This document shows, piece after piece, positions 52,401 to 64,000 of a stretch of 64,000 nt of DNA. The stretch's first letter is position 1. Every line of letters starts with the position of its first letter. Origin of the DNA: Aphelocoma coerulescens (lineage: Eukaryota; Chordata; Aves; Passeriformes; Corvidae); the NCBI RefSeq assembly GCF_041296385.1, contig NC_091015.1, positions 90,318,004 to 90,382,003 of the forward strand. The letters run 5' to 3'. The notes beneath the pieces were generated by a model. That model was not told the DNA's origin, searched no databases, and saw only the letters and a program-made list of their open reading frames with translations. A program made the position numbers and the translations under genes.

Positions 52401-55400
52401 AGCTAGCTCTTAACACTAAATATTCTCATCTAGTGATCCACACACGACACTACCAATTAATACAGTAATGCATCAGGTTATTACTGAGTAATCAGGATGA
52501 TATGACTGTACTTGCAGACTGGAAACACAGGCAGAGCCCAAGAAAATAACCTATTAAAACTCACTTCCTCAAAACTGAAGGGCACATGTGGGTCTACATC
52601 CAAAGTATGCTCTGACATGTCTGACAGCTTGAAGCAGCTGAGGTCTAGCCACCCTGACACAACATCCACCCCCTCAAATCTGCACCACAATCTCACCCTC
52701 TGTCTTACACTTATCCAGACTGCGATATTGTTGTATTATTAATGCGGTTTTTCCCACTTCCGTCTGCACAACGAATACCTAACAAGTTTTTTCCACCCTG
52801 ATAGCATGTATTTGAATTCTCCTATATAAATTCTGGAAGTCTGTAGAAAAGAGTAAGTCTACGGTGTAGAAGGGAGGGCATGATAGCACCTGCCAGACGT
52901 GTAACTAAGTGCACATTCTGGTCCTCTGGGGAGACAGCACTGGGTCAGGTGCAGCCTTGCAAGCAAGGGGAAGATGGCTCTGGCTTTGCAGCAACCTCTC
53001 CTACTGCAAAGGAGACACTTGCAGATCACAGCCTGGGGTACATGAAAGGGACCATGAAAGAAGCTGGGAGTTTCTAAGTTGCTAAGGCACCTGGGGATTG
53101 TCAACATTCAAGGGAGCAAGCCTGGGTAAGCCTCAGGAGCAAGAAAAAGGGCAGCTTCTGAGGGAAACAGATGGATCCAACAGACTGTAGATAGAAACTA
53201 CACTTGGAGAAATAAATTGTCTGCAAGAACACAGAGACAGGCAATTCTTTTAAAATCCCTTTTTTATTTCTATTTTGTCTCACTAAAGTAATTCTAGGTT
53301 CCTCCTCTACCTTAAAAAGTGATTCTTCCAGGTACAGTGTAACAAAACACACCTTTTTAGGGTTCTTATACATCTAGCCTTCTTCAGAGAATTTTAACGA
53401 AGGAGAATGCTTAAGACCAATCGAAAGCTCCTCTTGACTTGGCAGCCCATTATATACAGCAGAGACAGCTAGAACAGAATGTGCCATTTCAAACACAAGG
53501 ACTTGCCCTCCTGCTTGGTGCAGGTCAGGGTGCAAGTGCACATGCTGGTGAAACTCACAGGAGGAAAATTTGCCAGCAGTACTTTCCCCTTCCCCCTACT
53601 CTGACTCAAGGGGAAAATATAAGCACTAGTGAGTAGGGAGCCTATTCTTCTTCCAGGGGTGCTGCCTTCAGGGTTGGTTGGCATGTTCCCACCACCTCCC
53701 TGTCTGAGTGGATCACAACCCCCATCTCTCCCCTCGCAGCCTTCAAGAGGCTAGAAAAGCATTAGTAGAGCATCGGCAAAAGTGTGGAAATGAAACAGAA
53801 CTTGGGTCACTTGGGACACTTGAAAGGGTCAAATAGGTAGGTCTGTAGGTAAGTTCTTGATTTAGGATTAGTTTGTTGGACCTATTTTTGACTGTAACTA
53901 AACATGATCACAAGACAACCTGCTTCAGTCTGCTGTCCTAGCTATGTTTTCATATCCATATGGCACTACACAGAGTGCCAGGATACCCTTCCTGAGTAGT
54001 ATTTTGGGATAATCAGAGCTCAAGCACCAAGTTGAAAGATCTCCTAGTGAAAACACAAAGCAGCTCCAGGTACTCTTGAGGGCAGAAGTATCTGTACACC
54101 ATTGTACATATATGTATACATAGTTATATATCCAAGAACATACACCATGATCAGAACAGCAGACAATATTGCACAGAAAAGGCTTAATGAGCATACTGAA
54201 AGCACTTGGATTGGTTTTGGAGGTTGGTAGGGATTTTGACCTTAAGCAGAGTAAAGCACTAATTCCACAAAGCGAGTGTGGGAGTGATTACAGCAATAAG
54301 TAATTCAACAGCTGTATTTTAGGTGATTAATAAAAAAGGTTTGTCTGCCAAACAGGCAACTGGAGTTTTGGATGAGACAGACATTTTCATAAATATTTCT
54401 CTGCCTCCACCTACTCACATGTCCCTGCCCTCTAAAAAAGTGGTCACACTTCCCTTTCCATGTTATTTTCCCCACATACAGCTGTCCCTTTTTATTTCAG
54501 TCAGCATTCTCTTCCCCCTGTCTTCCCCGTTTTTTCTACACTGTAATTTTCTATCTGGTTTCTCCCTTTCTGTACCTATTACACATCAAGTTGACAAGTA
54601 AATTCTTTGAAGGTTTTCTTTAAACCTCTGTTTGTCTTCCAGCTCTTCTGCTTCCTCCTATGCCACTTCAATGCCACTGGTACCATAGTTAAGGAAGAAG
54701 CAATACTGAATGTTTTTGTCTACTTTCTGCGCTTATTTGATCAAAATTCACTAAGCACCAAGTTTCACTTCCTAGTACTGAAGAGAATCTTTGCAAGTAT
54801 TTGTCTAAATTCCTGCAATGTTCCAGTCTAACCTCTTCACATTACTACAAGCTACATATTTTTATGTATTTTATATAAACATATTTGTGTGTGTTCATGT
54901 GTGTGTGTGTATGAAAATACAACAGCAGTAACGTAGCTTTGGCAGGAAAAATTTAAATGGAAGTACTGTTTGAATTCTTGCTATGGAGACAGTATCCCAT
55001 CTACATAATAAATATGCTTACACACAGCTGATCAACAATAAATCTAACAGAAAAATCACAGTAATTGAACAGGAAAACCATGTGTTCACTGCTTCAGGCT
55101 ACGAAAGAGACTGAAGAGGAGGTTTACCACTTCATTTGACTCTCAGGTAAAGTACCTACTGTGACCTGCTGACCGATAAACTTTTTTCCAGTGCAGAAGA
55201 GACAGGAGAAGATCATGCTTCCTGACACTTAATAAAAATTAAAATAAATCAGATATGGTTTTCTAAAAAGGCAACTGAAATCACGAAACTAGGAGTTACT
55301 AGCCTCAAAGCTTTTAAGGTCTCAAAAGAAATCCTATGAGACAACATACTAACATTCAGTTTGAGTTCCACTCAACTTTTAGGCCTCAGGCTGGGCAAGT

Positions 55401-56994
55401 ATTGCAGGTGAATCTGTATAGTAAAATCTGGAAAAGTAATACACAAACCTTCTGTCAGCTACATGTTCATGTACGTTTGTTTGAAAATTCACACCTATTG
55501 TGGCATTTAATTCAACATAAAATCCCACTTGATAGAGGTGTGTTCTAGGAATATAAAATAGAATATGCTTTTTTCTTCCAAATCCCAGTCTACCAAGAGA
55601 AGACAGTTGGCTAGGTTAGTGTACTACCTATACCTTTATTATAAAATAAACTTTTCCAGTACTTTCTTAAGAATCTAAATTTGAGCTTCAGTTTCAGTCA
55701 GGGCTAGCAGTGGTTTGAAAAAGTTAGAAATTTCTTATAGAATTATCTACAAATCACATACGAAGTGCAACAGCGATATTCCCCTAAAATCCATGATGTT
55801 CATCATATGCCTGTTTCTGCCAACATACAGAACATTTGTTCCAAACACAGGTTTTAAACATGTGTGTCCTTCTTGTCACGTTTAACTTGCATGCATACAA
55901 ACAAAGCTAGTGGACCAAAGCCCTCACTTTATTGTGGGAGCATACAATATAAATAACTATTTAAATAGTGTCTCTTTGAAATATTACCAAAGTTCTATAT
56001 TCTGTTTTTTACTGAATACTATTTCAGTATCATGGAAATTAACCTTTAGTTTTTTTTACTAACCCATCCCAGCCAAACCCACTGATGTACCATAAAGGGA
56101 TGAGAGTGCCTCAGCTGGCATTCACATTATTTCTTTCAATTTTTTCCTTCCTTTGCAGATGTGCACTCTTTTCCTTTACCCTCAAGATAACATGCAACCG
56201 AGTACAGAAACTATCCTGATCTGCAATCATTTTATCTCAACCATTGCTCGTGTGAAAGGAGGAATTTGTAATTTGCACTTACCAAGATGAGTAAGTGCTA
56301 AGGCAGATACAGCACAGTTCAGTAGAGTACACAAAGGCTTGAAACAGAACATCAGGTATTTGACTGATGCCTATATTGCACTGACAGCAGACAACTATCA
56401 GTTTTTTGCATTCCTTTAATTCAAGTCCACACAGAAACTTTGTATCTGCTGCTGCAGAGCAACCAACTACTGCTTGAAAATACTTTGGGAACCTTCTATT
56501 CACTTCTCCTAGTCCTAGCTGGATCCCTTTCATACTACTCTGCAATTTGAGAGTTGTCATTCAGTCTCACTATGGGCCACAGTAATACAACAGACTATGG
56601 CAAACTTCTGTGATGCTGCCAAGTGTGAGCAAGATCAAAAACTCTTACCATTTCTAGTGTCTTGTTTCTTTCTTAAACTTTCACCTACTTCAGTGGCTTT
56701 GCCCACATCTCAAATTCACCAAAGCTTTAGGTGTTTATCAGATAAAGACCTCAAAACTTGCCACTTTTTTGGCAGGAGAAGCAAAACTTTGTTTCTCTTT
56801 TCGAGGAAAATAAACTATGTTGATATTATGTTATCATTATTTGTAGGTGTTTCAAACAATAGACCAAGAAGTATTAGGTCAGTGTGCAGGAACTGTGACT
56901 GAGCATTGTTATTCATCCCCATACAGATGGTAAAAGCACGAGTTTAACATTAGTTCAAATCACTCTACACTTCAAATATTTGACTGGCGTCTAC

Positions 56995-57405
56995 AGAATA
57001 TCAGAATAGTTTGGGTTGGAAAGAATCTCTACAACCATCAAGTCCAACAGTTAACCCAGCATTACCAAGTCCACCACTAAAGCACGTGTCTCAGTGTCAC
57101 ATCTACGTGTCTTTTAAATATCTTCAGGGATGGTGCCTCCCTCAGTCCTGTTGCAGTGCTTGATAATCCCTTCAGTGAAGAAATTTTTCCTAATATCTAA
57201 TCTAAACTTCCTCTAGCACAACTTGAGGACTTTTCTTCTTGTCCTATCACTAGCTACCTGGGTAAAGAATCCCACCCCCACTTTGATACGACCTCCTGTC
57301 AGGCAGTTTCAGAGAGTGATGAGGACCCCCCCGAGATTCCTTTATTCCAGACTAAACATCCCCAGCTCCCTCAGCTGCTCCTCATAGGACCTGTGCTCTA
57401 GATCC
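56995..57405 (-). repeat. CR1 LINE, 3' end, about 410 bp
   Basis: Reverse complement of a CR1 3' part: 'gaatagtttgggttggaaag', 'catcaagtccaacagttaac', 'gaagaaatttttcctaatat' and 'ccagctccctcagctgctcc' appear in order. It is truncated at its 5' side and lies about 200 bp downstream, in transcript sense, of the donor of the exon at 57606-57772. Confidence 0.93.
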
Positions 57406-57529
57406 ACACAGCAAGATCGACCGGCGATGCGAGTTAAAAAAATGCCCTTAATATTAACAGAGGATGAAGTTTCCCAGGTGATCAAAGTCATCCCCTGCTC
57501 CCAACGAAAGACTCTGTGCAGCAGGAGGA

Positions 57530-57785
57530 CATATCCCGCGCGTGTTTTCGGGAGCAGAGCTCCCCAAGGGGGAGGCACGGCTGCCAGGGGGCGGGGGAGC
57601 CGTACCTGCTTGACCTCTGCCTGCAGGTGGCGCAGCTGCACGCACTGCTCCAGGTGCTTGCGGTGCTGCTCCGCCGCCACGTCCAGCTCCTGCTGCTTCT
57701 CGTGCAGGAACTCCAGCAGGTCCTGCACGCGAGTGGCCATGTCCACGTCTCTGTCGCAGAGCAGCTCCACACCTGCAATCGGGAC
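57530..57785. promoter_or_regulatory. CpG-rich patch with a GC box over a TRIO exon (possible small CpG island)
   Basis: By my count about 19 CpG dinucleotides lie in about 255 bp covering the exon at 57606-57772 and 75 bp of the following intron, while flanking intron has almost none. A GC-box-like GGGGGCGGGGGAGC lies at 57587-57600. What is seen is composition only; promoter or enhancer activity is inference, and strong GC bias of this one exon is an alternative. Confidence 0.4.
57606..57772 (-). CDS. TRIO: TRIO exon: spectrin repeat, second half (residues 66-121)
   Basis: This exon has 167 bp, phase 1 in and phase 0 out. The acceptor is GATTGCAG and the donor GTACGGCTC. It reads [20 protein letters not shown] and ends HLQAEVKQ, a long amphipathic helix rich in Glu, Gln and Leu that completes the repeat begun in the exon at 58369-58564. 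Base composition is odd: codons end almost always in G or C and CpG is frequent, unlike every other TRIO exon here, and the GC-rich patch continues into the intron at 57530-57605. Confidence 0.97.
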
Positions 57786-58368
57786 AGCCCCTCATGAATG
57801 ACTCGCAAAGCTTCCCAAGACAAACAGCTCATTTCCACTGTTTTACACTTGATTTTCTAGTTGCTTCTCCAAGTTAAACCTAAGCCTTGGAGCATTTGCC
57901 TACATAAGCATAGGGGTTTGCACTCTTAGAAAGGGAAATGTGATTTTTTTTAAAGTCTGATACTTACCCTACCTGACCATATACAGTGAAAAAGATCAAT
58001 TGAAGGGGCATAAGGAACAAAAAAGGAAGACATTACTTGGAAGCTGAAAATCTTTGCTTGACTGCATTGATAAGATTACCTACAAAACTAATGCTTCCTT
58101 ATTTACTCTAATTTTACTGACTTCCTGAGTGAAATCCCTTTCTTTAAAAACTAAACACCTTCAGGTGTTGCCAACTCTGACGAAATTATGTGCCATAGTA
58201 CCAGTATGTTCTCACAGACACAATTGAATGATTTGCGTTTAAAGGAGTCCACACGTCTCCAGCTTGCAGTTAACCAGCATCTCTGTTATTTTCACACATC
58301 CCATGGAGAGACAACTGGATAATTCTTACAAAGCCACTGCCCAGAATAGCACAAAGGAGCCATCTTAC
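57773..58368 (-). other. TRIO intron, 596 bp
   Basis: Short intron within a spectrin repeat. Nothing recognised. Confidence 0.9.
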
Positions 58369-58564
58369 CAGATGCCTGCACTTCATTGACATACTGCAGC
58401 AGATCCTGCCCTTGGTGGATGACATCAAAGGTCAAGTTATTCATGGTCAGGGCTTTGTCTGCATGATGCTGGAGCCTCTGTTCTGCTATTGTAAGATCTT
58501 CAGTGTCAAAGTCATTCATCTGCTGAGAGAGCTCATCATTCCAAGACTCAAGGTCTGAAATTAT
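58369..58564 (-). CDS. TRIO: TRIO exon: spectrin repeat, first half (residues 1-65)
   Basis: This is the most upstream exon in the window, 196 bp, phase 0 in and phase 1 out. It follows a CCCCCAG acceptor and ends in GGCATCTG before a GTAAGATGG donor. It reads [15 protein letters not shown] at the start and [13 protein letters not shown] at the end, with the Gly codon split across the junction. The heptad-like helical pattern with a conserved Trp (residue 8) is typical of a spectrin-repeat helix A/B. Spectrin repeats of TRIO form an extended scaffold that binds partners and helps restrain GEF1. The preceding exon is beyond 64000. Confidence 0.97.
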
Positions 58565-61500
58565 CTGGGGGAAAAAGGATGGAGACAATGTTCAATTACC
58601 CATTACACAACAGAAAACAGTTTACTTCCAGTGTTGCACTGATGATGGACATAGGGAATTCAAGTTGCTCACTGTTGATTGACTTCACTGATCAAGTTTG
58701 ACATGGTTCAGACACGGGCTGTCTTATCATTTATTTTAAATTTTGGCAAACAATCCAAAAGAACCTCTTTGAAAACTGCTACAGTTCTTCAACCAGTGCT
58801 TGCAACACTGTGGGTACCCCTGCCTAATTTAAGGTACTCCATCAACACATTACTTGTGAAACAGATGAAGTCAACATGTTTTTATCTCCACTTTTAAAGA
58901 AAAATGTGGATCTGGAATATCTTTTTCATTCTTCAAACTGCACCACATAATAATTCACACATCAAGAGCCAGCTTAGCTTACATTTGTGCCAATCTTGAG
59001 CCCTTTTACAAGAAAGCCAGCTCTACCTTCTGTGGGCAGGAAGCATCAGGCCACACGTACCTTTGACTTCTGCCAGACAACTGAGAAGCACACAGCGCAA
59101 AAGGCTGGGTACTCAGTGAATGCAGCAAAACCAAACAGCATACTTTATTACAATAGTACTGCAATGCCAGAACTAAATTTGCTTGCTGATATCTTTCAGC
59201 TACACTTCAGTTTTACACTTTAATTCTGGATTTTATTCTTTGCTGTAGGATGTCCAAAGAAGGGTAGCCAAGAAAGTTTTTGGGTCTTTTAACACATGTA
59301 TCACAACAGTAAGTTCTCCTTGTCTGTCCACACAAATTTATTTTCCAAATCATATTGCAAAGCCTGTCCAAAATGTAAAATTCTCCTTTTAATTAGGATA
59401 CAAAACAGGTTTTAAGGCTAACAGATAGTGCTTACAACCCCCATTATCAAAGTGGGTTGAGTTCATATGGCATGGATTTGATGCGTCAGTTACTTCAAAA
59501 AAGTATGTCTAATACACTTATCCCTCAAGCCAATAATCAATTTTTTTCCAGAATTTTTAGCACAGTTTTGGCACCAACTATTGCAGTTCATTGGGAAAGC
59601 AAACACAGATATCAAGAACTAAGTATGGCTTAGTTCCAGTGTTATACAATTTCAGGAGTAGGACAAGCTCATGTGAATGGCGCTAAATGACGGGAAAGTA
59701 CCTATTTATGCATCAAGATACAACAAAAACACTAAACGGGCATTAGCAATCAAGTTGCCAAGTCCATAAATATTTAACCAAAGTCATTTGTTGTCAGCAA
59801 AATAAAGATGCCACTGCCCCTTTTTCAAGTGGCTGTAATAGCTCCAAAGTTAGTGAGACAGTTAAACGACCAGACATTCCAGGAAAAGAGGCCTTCTAGA
59901 AAAAAAGCAGAATGGGGGAGATAGCAAAGTTAAATCATCTGTATAAAGCTTCTGTAGTTTGCTACAATCTCTCATGAAGGTTTTTTTCCATTCTGCTCAC
60001 ATGATGCCATTAAAAAAATGGACACATCAAGTAATTAGTATTAACATTGTGGCACCAGTGAGTTCCTTCCTGTTTTAAAGGTGTTCTGCAAAAAATTTTA
60101 TTTGATTCACTATGTCTTCAAGTTTTGCACTATGTCATGATGGGAGATATCAAACAATTAAGGAAGCTATTTGCAATCCCTAAACCTGCTCAGCTACCTC
60201 TGCTGAAGTGAAAACAGGCAGTCAGGGCTAACACTGAAAACAGAAAAGCTGATGGCTAAAGTATTCAGGAAGATAGACAGGACAAAGCTTTTAGCCACTG
60301 CTTGAAGCTCCTTTCATCTTCCATGTGCTCTAAACATCACACAATCTATTTAGGCATTATGAGTGAGTGGTTTTCCCTCTACCGCCCACAAAATCCTCAA
60401 CAAGTTCCCTTCGTTTCCTTTTTACTTGGTCCATGCCCAACATGTCTTACCACCTCCCTCTGCTATTCATGTCCTTTTAAATGACGTGAAATTTTAAAGA
60501 AACTTCAGGTTTTCCTGACAGTCCAGCCAGAGAAATTGCTTACTTTCAGCTCTTGTGCATCTCAGATCTGCTCTTCCCAGCTTCTCTCTGAAACTCTATT
60601 CATTTATTATTAAAAGCAGTGCAGGTCATCTAATGCTTGTTTCTTCTTAACATTCAAAAGTTACCCTGAAGAAATAACTGTAGCTGGACTTTGTCAAACA
60701 GAAATCCGAGCATTAAAGAAGGTTGCAAAACTCCACCATCAAAATACCATCTTTCCCCATCTTTCTAAACACCAGTATACAAAGGATTAAGATTTAACAT
60801 GGCACATTTATGACACTGTTTTACAAGCAAAGCTAGTCCATCTCCCTTCAGAACAGATGCCAAAACCTTCTCTCTTTTACTATTAAGTGAGAATAAAGTA
60901 AAAAACACAGTAAGCTCACAATAGGACACTGCTGTGGCTAAGTGTCTATTATAATAATGGAATAGATTGTAGTCACTAGCTCCTAAGATTCACTTTACTT
61001 GATAGGAAAAACAACTAGTTTCAAGAGGTCAAAACTGTGTGTAGCCTCAGCCAAGAGGGTTCAGTGATAGTGCCTCCAAAGAACAGCCATGAACAGCCAG
61101 TAAGAATTATAGCTTTTCCCATGCTATCTCGTACAACCCCATGCTTAAGATCATGGCACACACATTGTTTAAAGCAGCTTGAAACACTCTGAACAAGACC
61201 AATACATTCCCTTTTCCCTTCAAAAGATCAGGATGCCCACGATTCAAATAAATAATGGCAGCATGTTTCCACACTGATTCAAAAGGTAAGTAGTCAATGA
61301 CCATCACAGCGAAGTTTCCTAACAGGGGCAGTAATCCTCATATTTTTTCAGCAGTAATTAGGTGGTGCAAGGTGGTCTATTTCAGCCATTGCACCCACTG
61401 CAAATCTGAGGGCAGAGTTAATGTAAAAATAGCATTCACTAAGCCCTCTCTGCCCACACTCTTCAGTGCTTCCCCTAAAGTTCTGCTTTACAGACAATAC

Positions 61501-64000
61501 TTTTAGAGCAAGCAGGCTTGCTTGTAAAGTTTTCCTAAGACAATCAGCATTAAACAAACAGAACAAATGACTAATAGACATCTAAAGTAACTGAATAACA
61601 AATTCATACTGCTCTCAGGAAATGGACATCCCAGCATAAACATAGGCTAACAATTTACCATAGCACGTGTTCAAGAAGTTCTGAGTGCAGATCCTGAGCT
61701 GCCTGACATCCCTATATTCTATTAAATGTAAAGGTAACACTGACAGGAAACAAGGCAGGGTATAATACAGAAGGGATGCAGACTCTTTCATACTGAGTGG
61801 GGAAGAAATAAAGAACTGCAGGTCTCTTCTCAGAAGTGTTTAACTACCATTCGTGGTACCAACTGAGTGATCATCAAGACCTGGAAAATATTATGTGCTG
61901 GGGAGAAAAAAAAAGGGAAAATGGGAAAGGGAGAAGAGTTAGGTTTCTGTGATATCCCAGCATTTTGCATCCTTGTCTTTTCAGCAGTGTGATTTAACAG
62001 GCATCTTGTAAGTATGGTCCAAAAATAGAGTTGAGATAAAGCTGTGAGCTGAAAAGTGTGTGGTATGCTGTGTGTAGAGGAGCCCTGGCATAGGCCTCAA
62101 GGCATGTAAGTTACAGACAGGCAAAAATGCACAGCCACAGATGAGACAAACACATTTCGGACTGTGTACTTTGCCACCAGCATTACCATCCCACTGGCTG
62201 GGTTCACACACACACCTTCCTCATGCTACTAATCACACTAGCAAGGGACTCTTCACCTACATTATTTTGCTCATTCTTTCCTTCAGTTAATACAGGCATT
62301 TACAAAGGAGTCCCTCAAATAGCTCACAAACAATGGCACTAAAAATCATGCTGAGGATAGAGAAGGTCAAGTTTATATGCCAAGAGCAAGGGGCAAAACA
62401 GACAGTACTGCAGTTATATCAATTTCAGAAGAGCAGGAGTATCTGAAAAGTTGTAGAATAAAAGAAACAAAGTATTTCATCAGCAAATAATAAGGGACGA
62501 ATGAGGAGAAGAAGGGAATTAACCCTGCCAGCAAATCTCACCACTGTCCCCAGAAGCACTGCTGCATGGTATGATCCTGCAGTGCCAGGGGAGCCCTTTG
62601 TCCCATTTTAACCTGTGTAATTTTGCAAGCAGTAAGAGAAGCTAGAAACACTACTTGCCTTCGAGAAAAGCTGTCCTCACAGGATGCTCCCCTGAACGAA
62701 CTGCCCCTACAGCCAAGTCTTAATTGACTGGACCAGTCACACAAAATCCTGGAGGAAGGAGAAGGTCAAAACAAGGTCTGCAAATTCCTAGCTGGCATCT
62801 GGCTCCTCCTCATTATCAAGTTACTTCAGCTGAGCTTCTGCTTTCAAACAACTGACCTGGAACTAGTCCCCACATTTTCTTCCTGGAAGTTTCCGAACAG
62901 ATGTCTGCCTTCAGGGAGAGGGAAAAGAGACGCGCGCTTTGCTGAGGAAGCAGAGAAGTCATGGTACAGAGACAGCAAAACAATCAACATTTTGCTGAAG
63001 TCACTCTGCAGCCAGGGCCATTTTCTTTTCTGAAGGACTCTCTATCAATCTAAAATAAGCATTATTTTTATTTCCAAGCCATAGAGACAAATTATACCAA
63101 CTCTTTCAACAAGGCAACTTTGCTTTATGTTGTATGTGGCAAAATGCAAAGTATGCCAAGTGTCAGGTTTAGAAAAAGCAAGACCTGTCAAGTGTGTGCA
63201 GTTTTGGGCACTACAATATATAAAAGACATTAACCTATTAGAGAGAATCCAAAGGAGGGCCATGAAGAGGATGAATAGTTTGGAGGGGAAACCGTACGAA
63301 GAGCAGCTGAGGTCACTTGGTCTGTTCAGCCTGGAGGAGACTGAGGGGAGACCTCATTGCAGTTACAACTTCCTCACGAGGGGAAGTGGAAGGGCAGGTA
63401 CCAACATCTTCACTCTTGTGATCAGTGACTGGACTCAAGGAAACAACATCAAGCAGAGCTAGGGGAGGTTTAGGTTGGATACTAGAAAAGGTTCTTGTCC
63501 CAGAGGGTGATTGGGCACCGGAACAGGCTCCCAGGGAAGTGGTCACAGCACCAAGCTTGACAGAGTTCAAGAAGCATTTGGAAAACACTCTGAGGCACGT
63601 GGTATGACTCTTGGGATGTCCTGTGCAGGGTCAGGAGTTGGATTTGATGATCCTTATGGGTCCCTTCCAACTCAGTATATTCTATTCTATGATTCTATGA
63701 AGTTAGGGTTTGCAGCTTTCTGATGCAAAATTCTATGGGCAGCACCACTTAATAGTACCAGAAGTACTCCTACCTATATAGATGCTGTGCTGCACTGAAG
63801 GACTAGAACATATCTGCAAAGCAGGGCTCCTGCAACCAGCCTTTTGCTATTGCAGAATCCTGGCTTGTGTAACCTACAGCACAGAGCAATCAACTTAATC
63901 GTGAACGTCACTCAAACCTTTATCCTAATTCTTCCATTAATTTTCTTGGCATGCATTGCCCCACACAGCTGCCAGTCCCAGAAAAAAAGTGTTCTGAGAA
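58565..64000 (-). other. TRIO intron before the first exon here (3' part)
   Basis: This is the 3' end of an upstream intron. It holds a CR1 3' part at 63186-63700. I found no further TRIO exon up to 64000 and no other gene. Confidence 0.85.
63186..63700 (+). repeat. CR1 LINE, 3' end, about 515 bp, with intact tail
   Basis: It runs from 'gtgtgcagttttgggcacta' through 'gaagagcagctgaggtcact' and 'ggggaggtttaggttggata' to 'tttgatgatccttatgggtc' and a tail with 'attctatgattctatga'. The tail is the typical 8-bp CR1 terminal repeat. It is one of the better preserved copies here and is antisense to TRIO. A 111-codon open frame inside it is LINE-derived. Confidence 0.93.

Larger units (their letters stand above)
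50453..57605 (-). other. TRIO intron, 7.2 kb
   Basis: It holds an A/C-rich simple repeat at 51164-51246, an old CR1/L3-like remnant at 51500-52400, a TG-rich patch near 54890-54912, a CR1 3' part at 56995-57405 and a CpG-rich patch starting near 57530 that runs into the next exon. About 52860-53800 is somewhat more GC-rich but has no recognisable content. Confidence 0.88.

Noticed and set aside
57342..57770. A 142-codon open frame on the minus strand that runs through a TRIO exon
   Set aside because: Only 57606-57772 is coding. The frame then reads through the donor into intron and the CR1 copy, so the rest is chance and LINE sequence.
57427..57801. A 124-codon open frame on the plus strand, Cys/Ser/Arg-rich
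   Set aside because: It is the antisense shadow of the GC-rich TRIO exon and has no protein family character.
63127..63462. A 111-codon plus-strand open frame with LERIQRRAMKRMNSLE
   Set aside because: This is the end of the CR1 reverse-transcriptase ORF within a truncated LINE, not a host gene.

Overview
This is a vertebrate nuclear genomic window, most likely from a bird. It is AT-rich, has no compact ORF layout, and carries several CR1-type LINE remnants, including 3' ends with the avian CR1 signature (an ATTCTATGATTCTATGA-like tail at about 63690-63700). Turtle or crocodilian origin is less likely but not excluded.

The window holds one protein-coding gene, TRIO (triple functional domain protein, a Rho guanine-nucleotide exchange factor), on the minus strand. 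I could assemble 21 consecutive coding exons from 58564 down to 11309. They have AG/GT splice boundaries, matching phases at every junction and no internal stop, and give 2812 coding bases (937 codons plus one base). They encode the central part of the protein: the last spectrin repeats (58.6-35.4 kb), the linker and first DH domain GEF1 (35.3-27.7 kb), the first PH domain (25.8-20.3 kb), a Ser-rich linker (19.6 kb) and the first SH3 domain (11.3-11.6 kb). Residues in the exon entries are numbered from the first codon in this window. Adding about 797 gives the human TRIO number, an offset that fits several remembered human positions (R1078, D1368, R1428, N1465). The Sec14 domain and earlier spectrin repeats lie beyond 64000. 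The second GEF, second SH3, Ig and kinase exons lie before position 1.

The rest is intron. 1-11308 is the start of the intron after the SH3 exon, and 58565-64000 is the end of the intron before the first exon here. Introns hold young-looking CR1 pieces (2.8, 3.6, 37.5-38.4, 40.2, 57.0-57.4 and 63.2-63.7 kb), older CR1/L3-like remnants (15.9-16.8, 45.5 and 51.5-52.4 kb) and simple repeats. I saw no second gene, RNA gene or processed pseudogene.

I did not find a new biological system. The points most worth checking are a CR1 inserted about 20 bp from a weak splice donor (38.4 kb) with a 26-base G run inside it, a perfect 15-bp inverted repeat just downstream of another donor (46.46-46.50 kb), and a sharp CpG-rich patch over one spectrin exon (57.5-57.8 kb).
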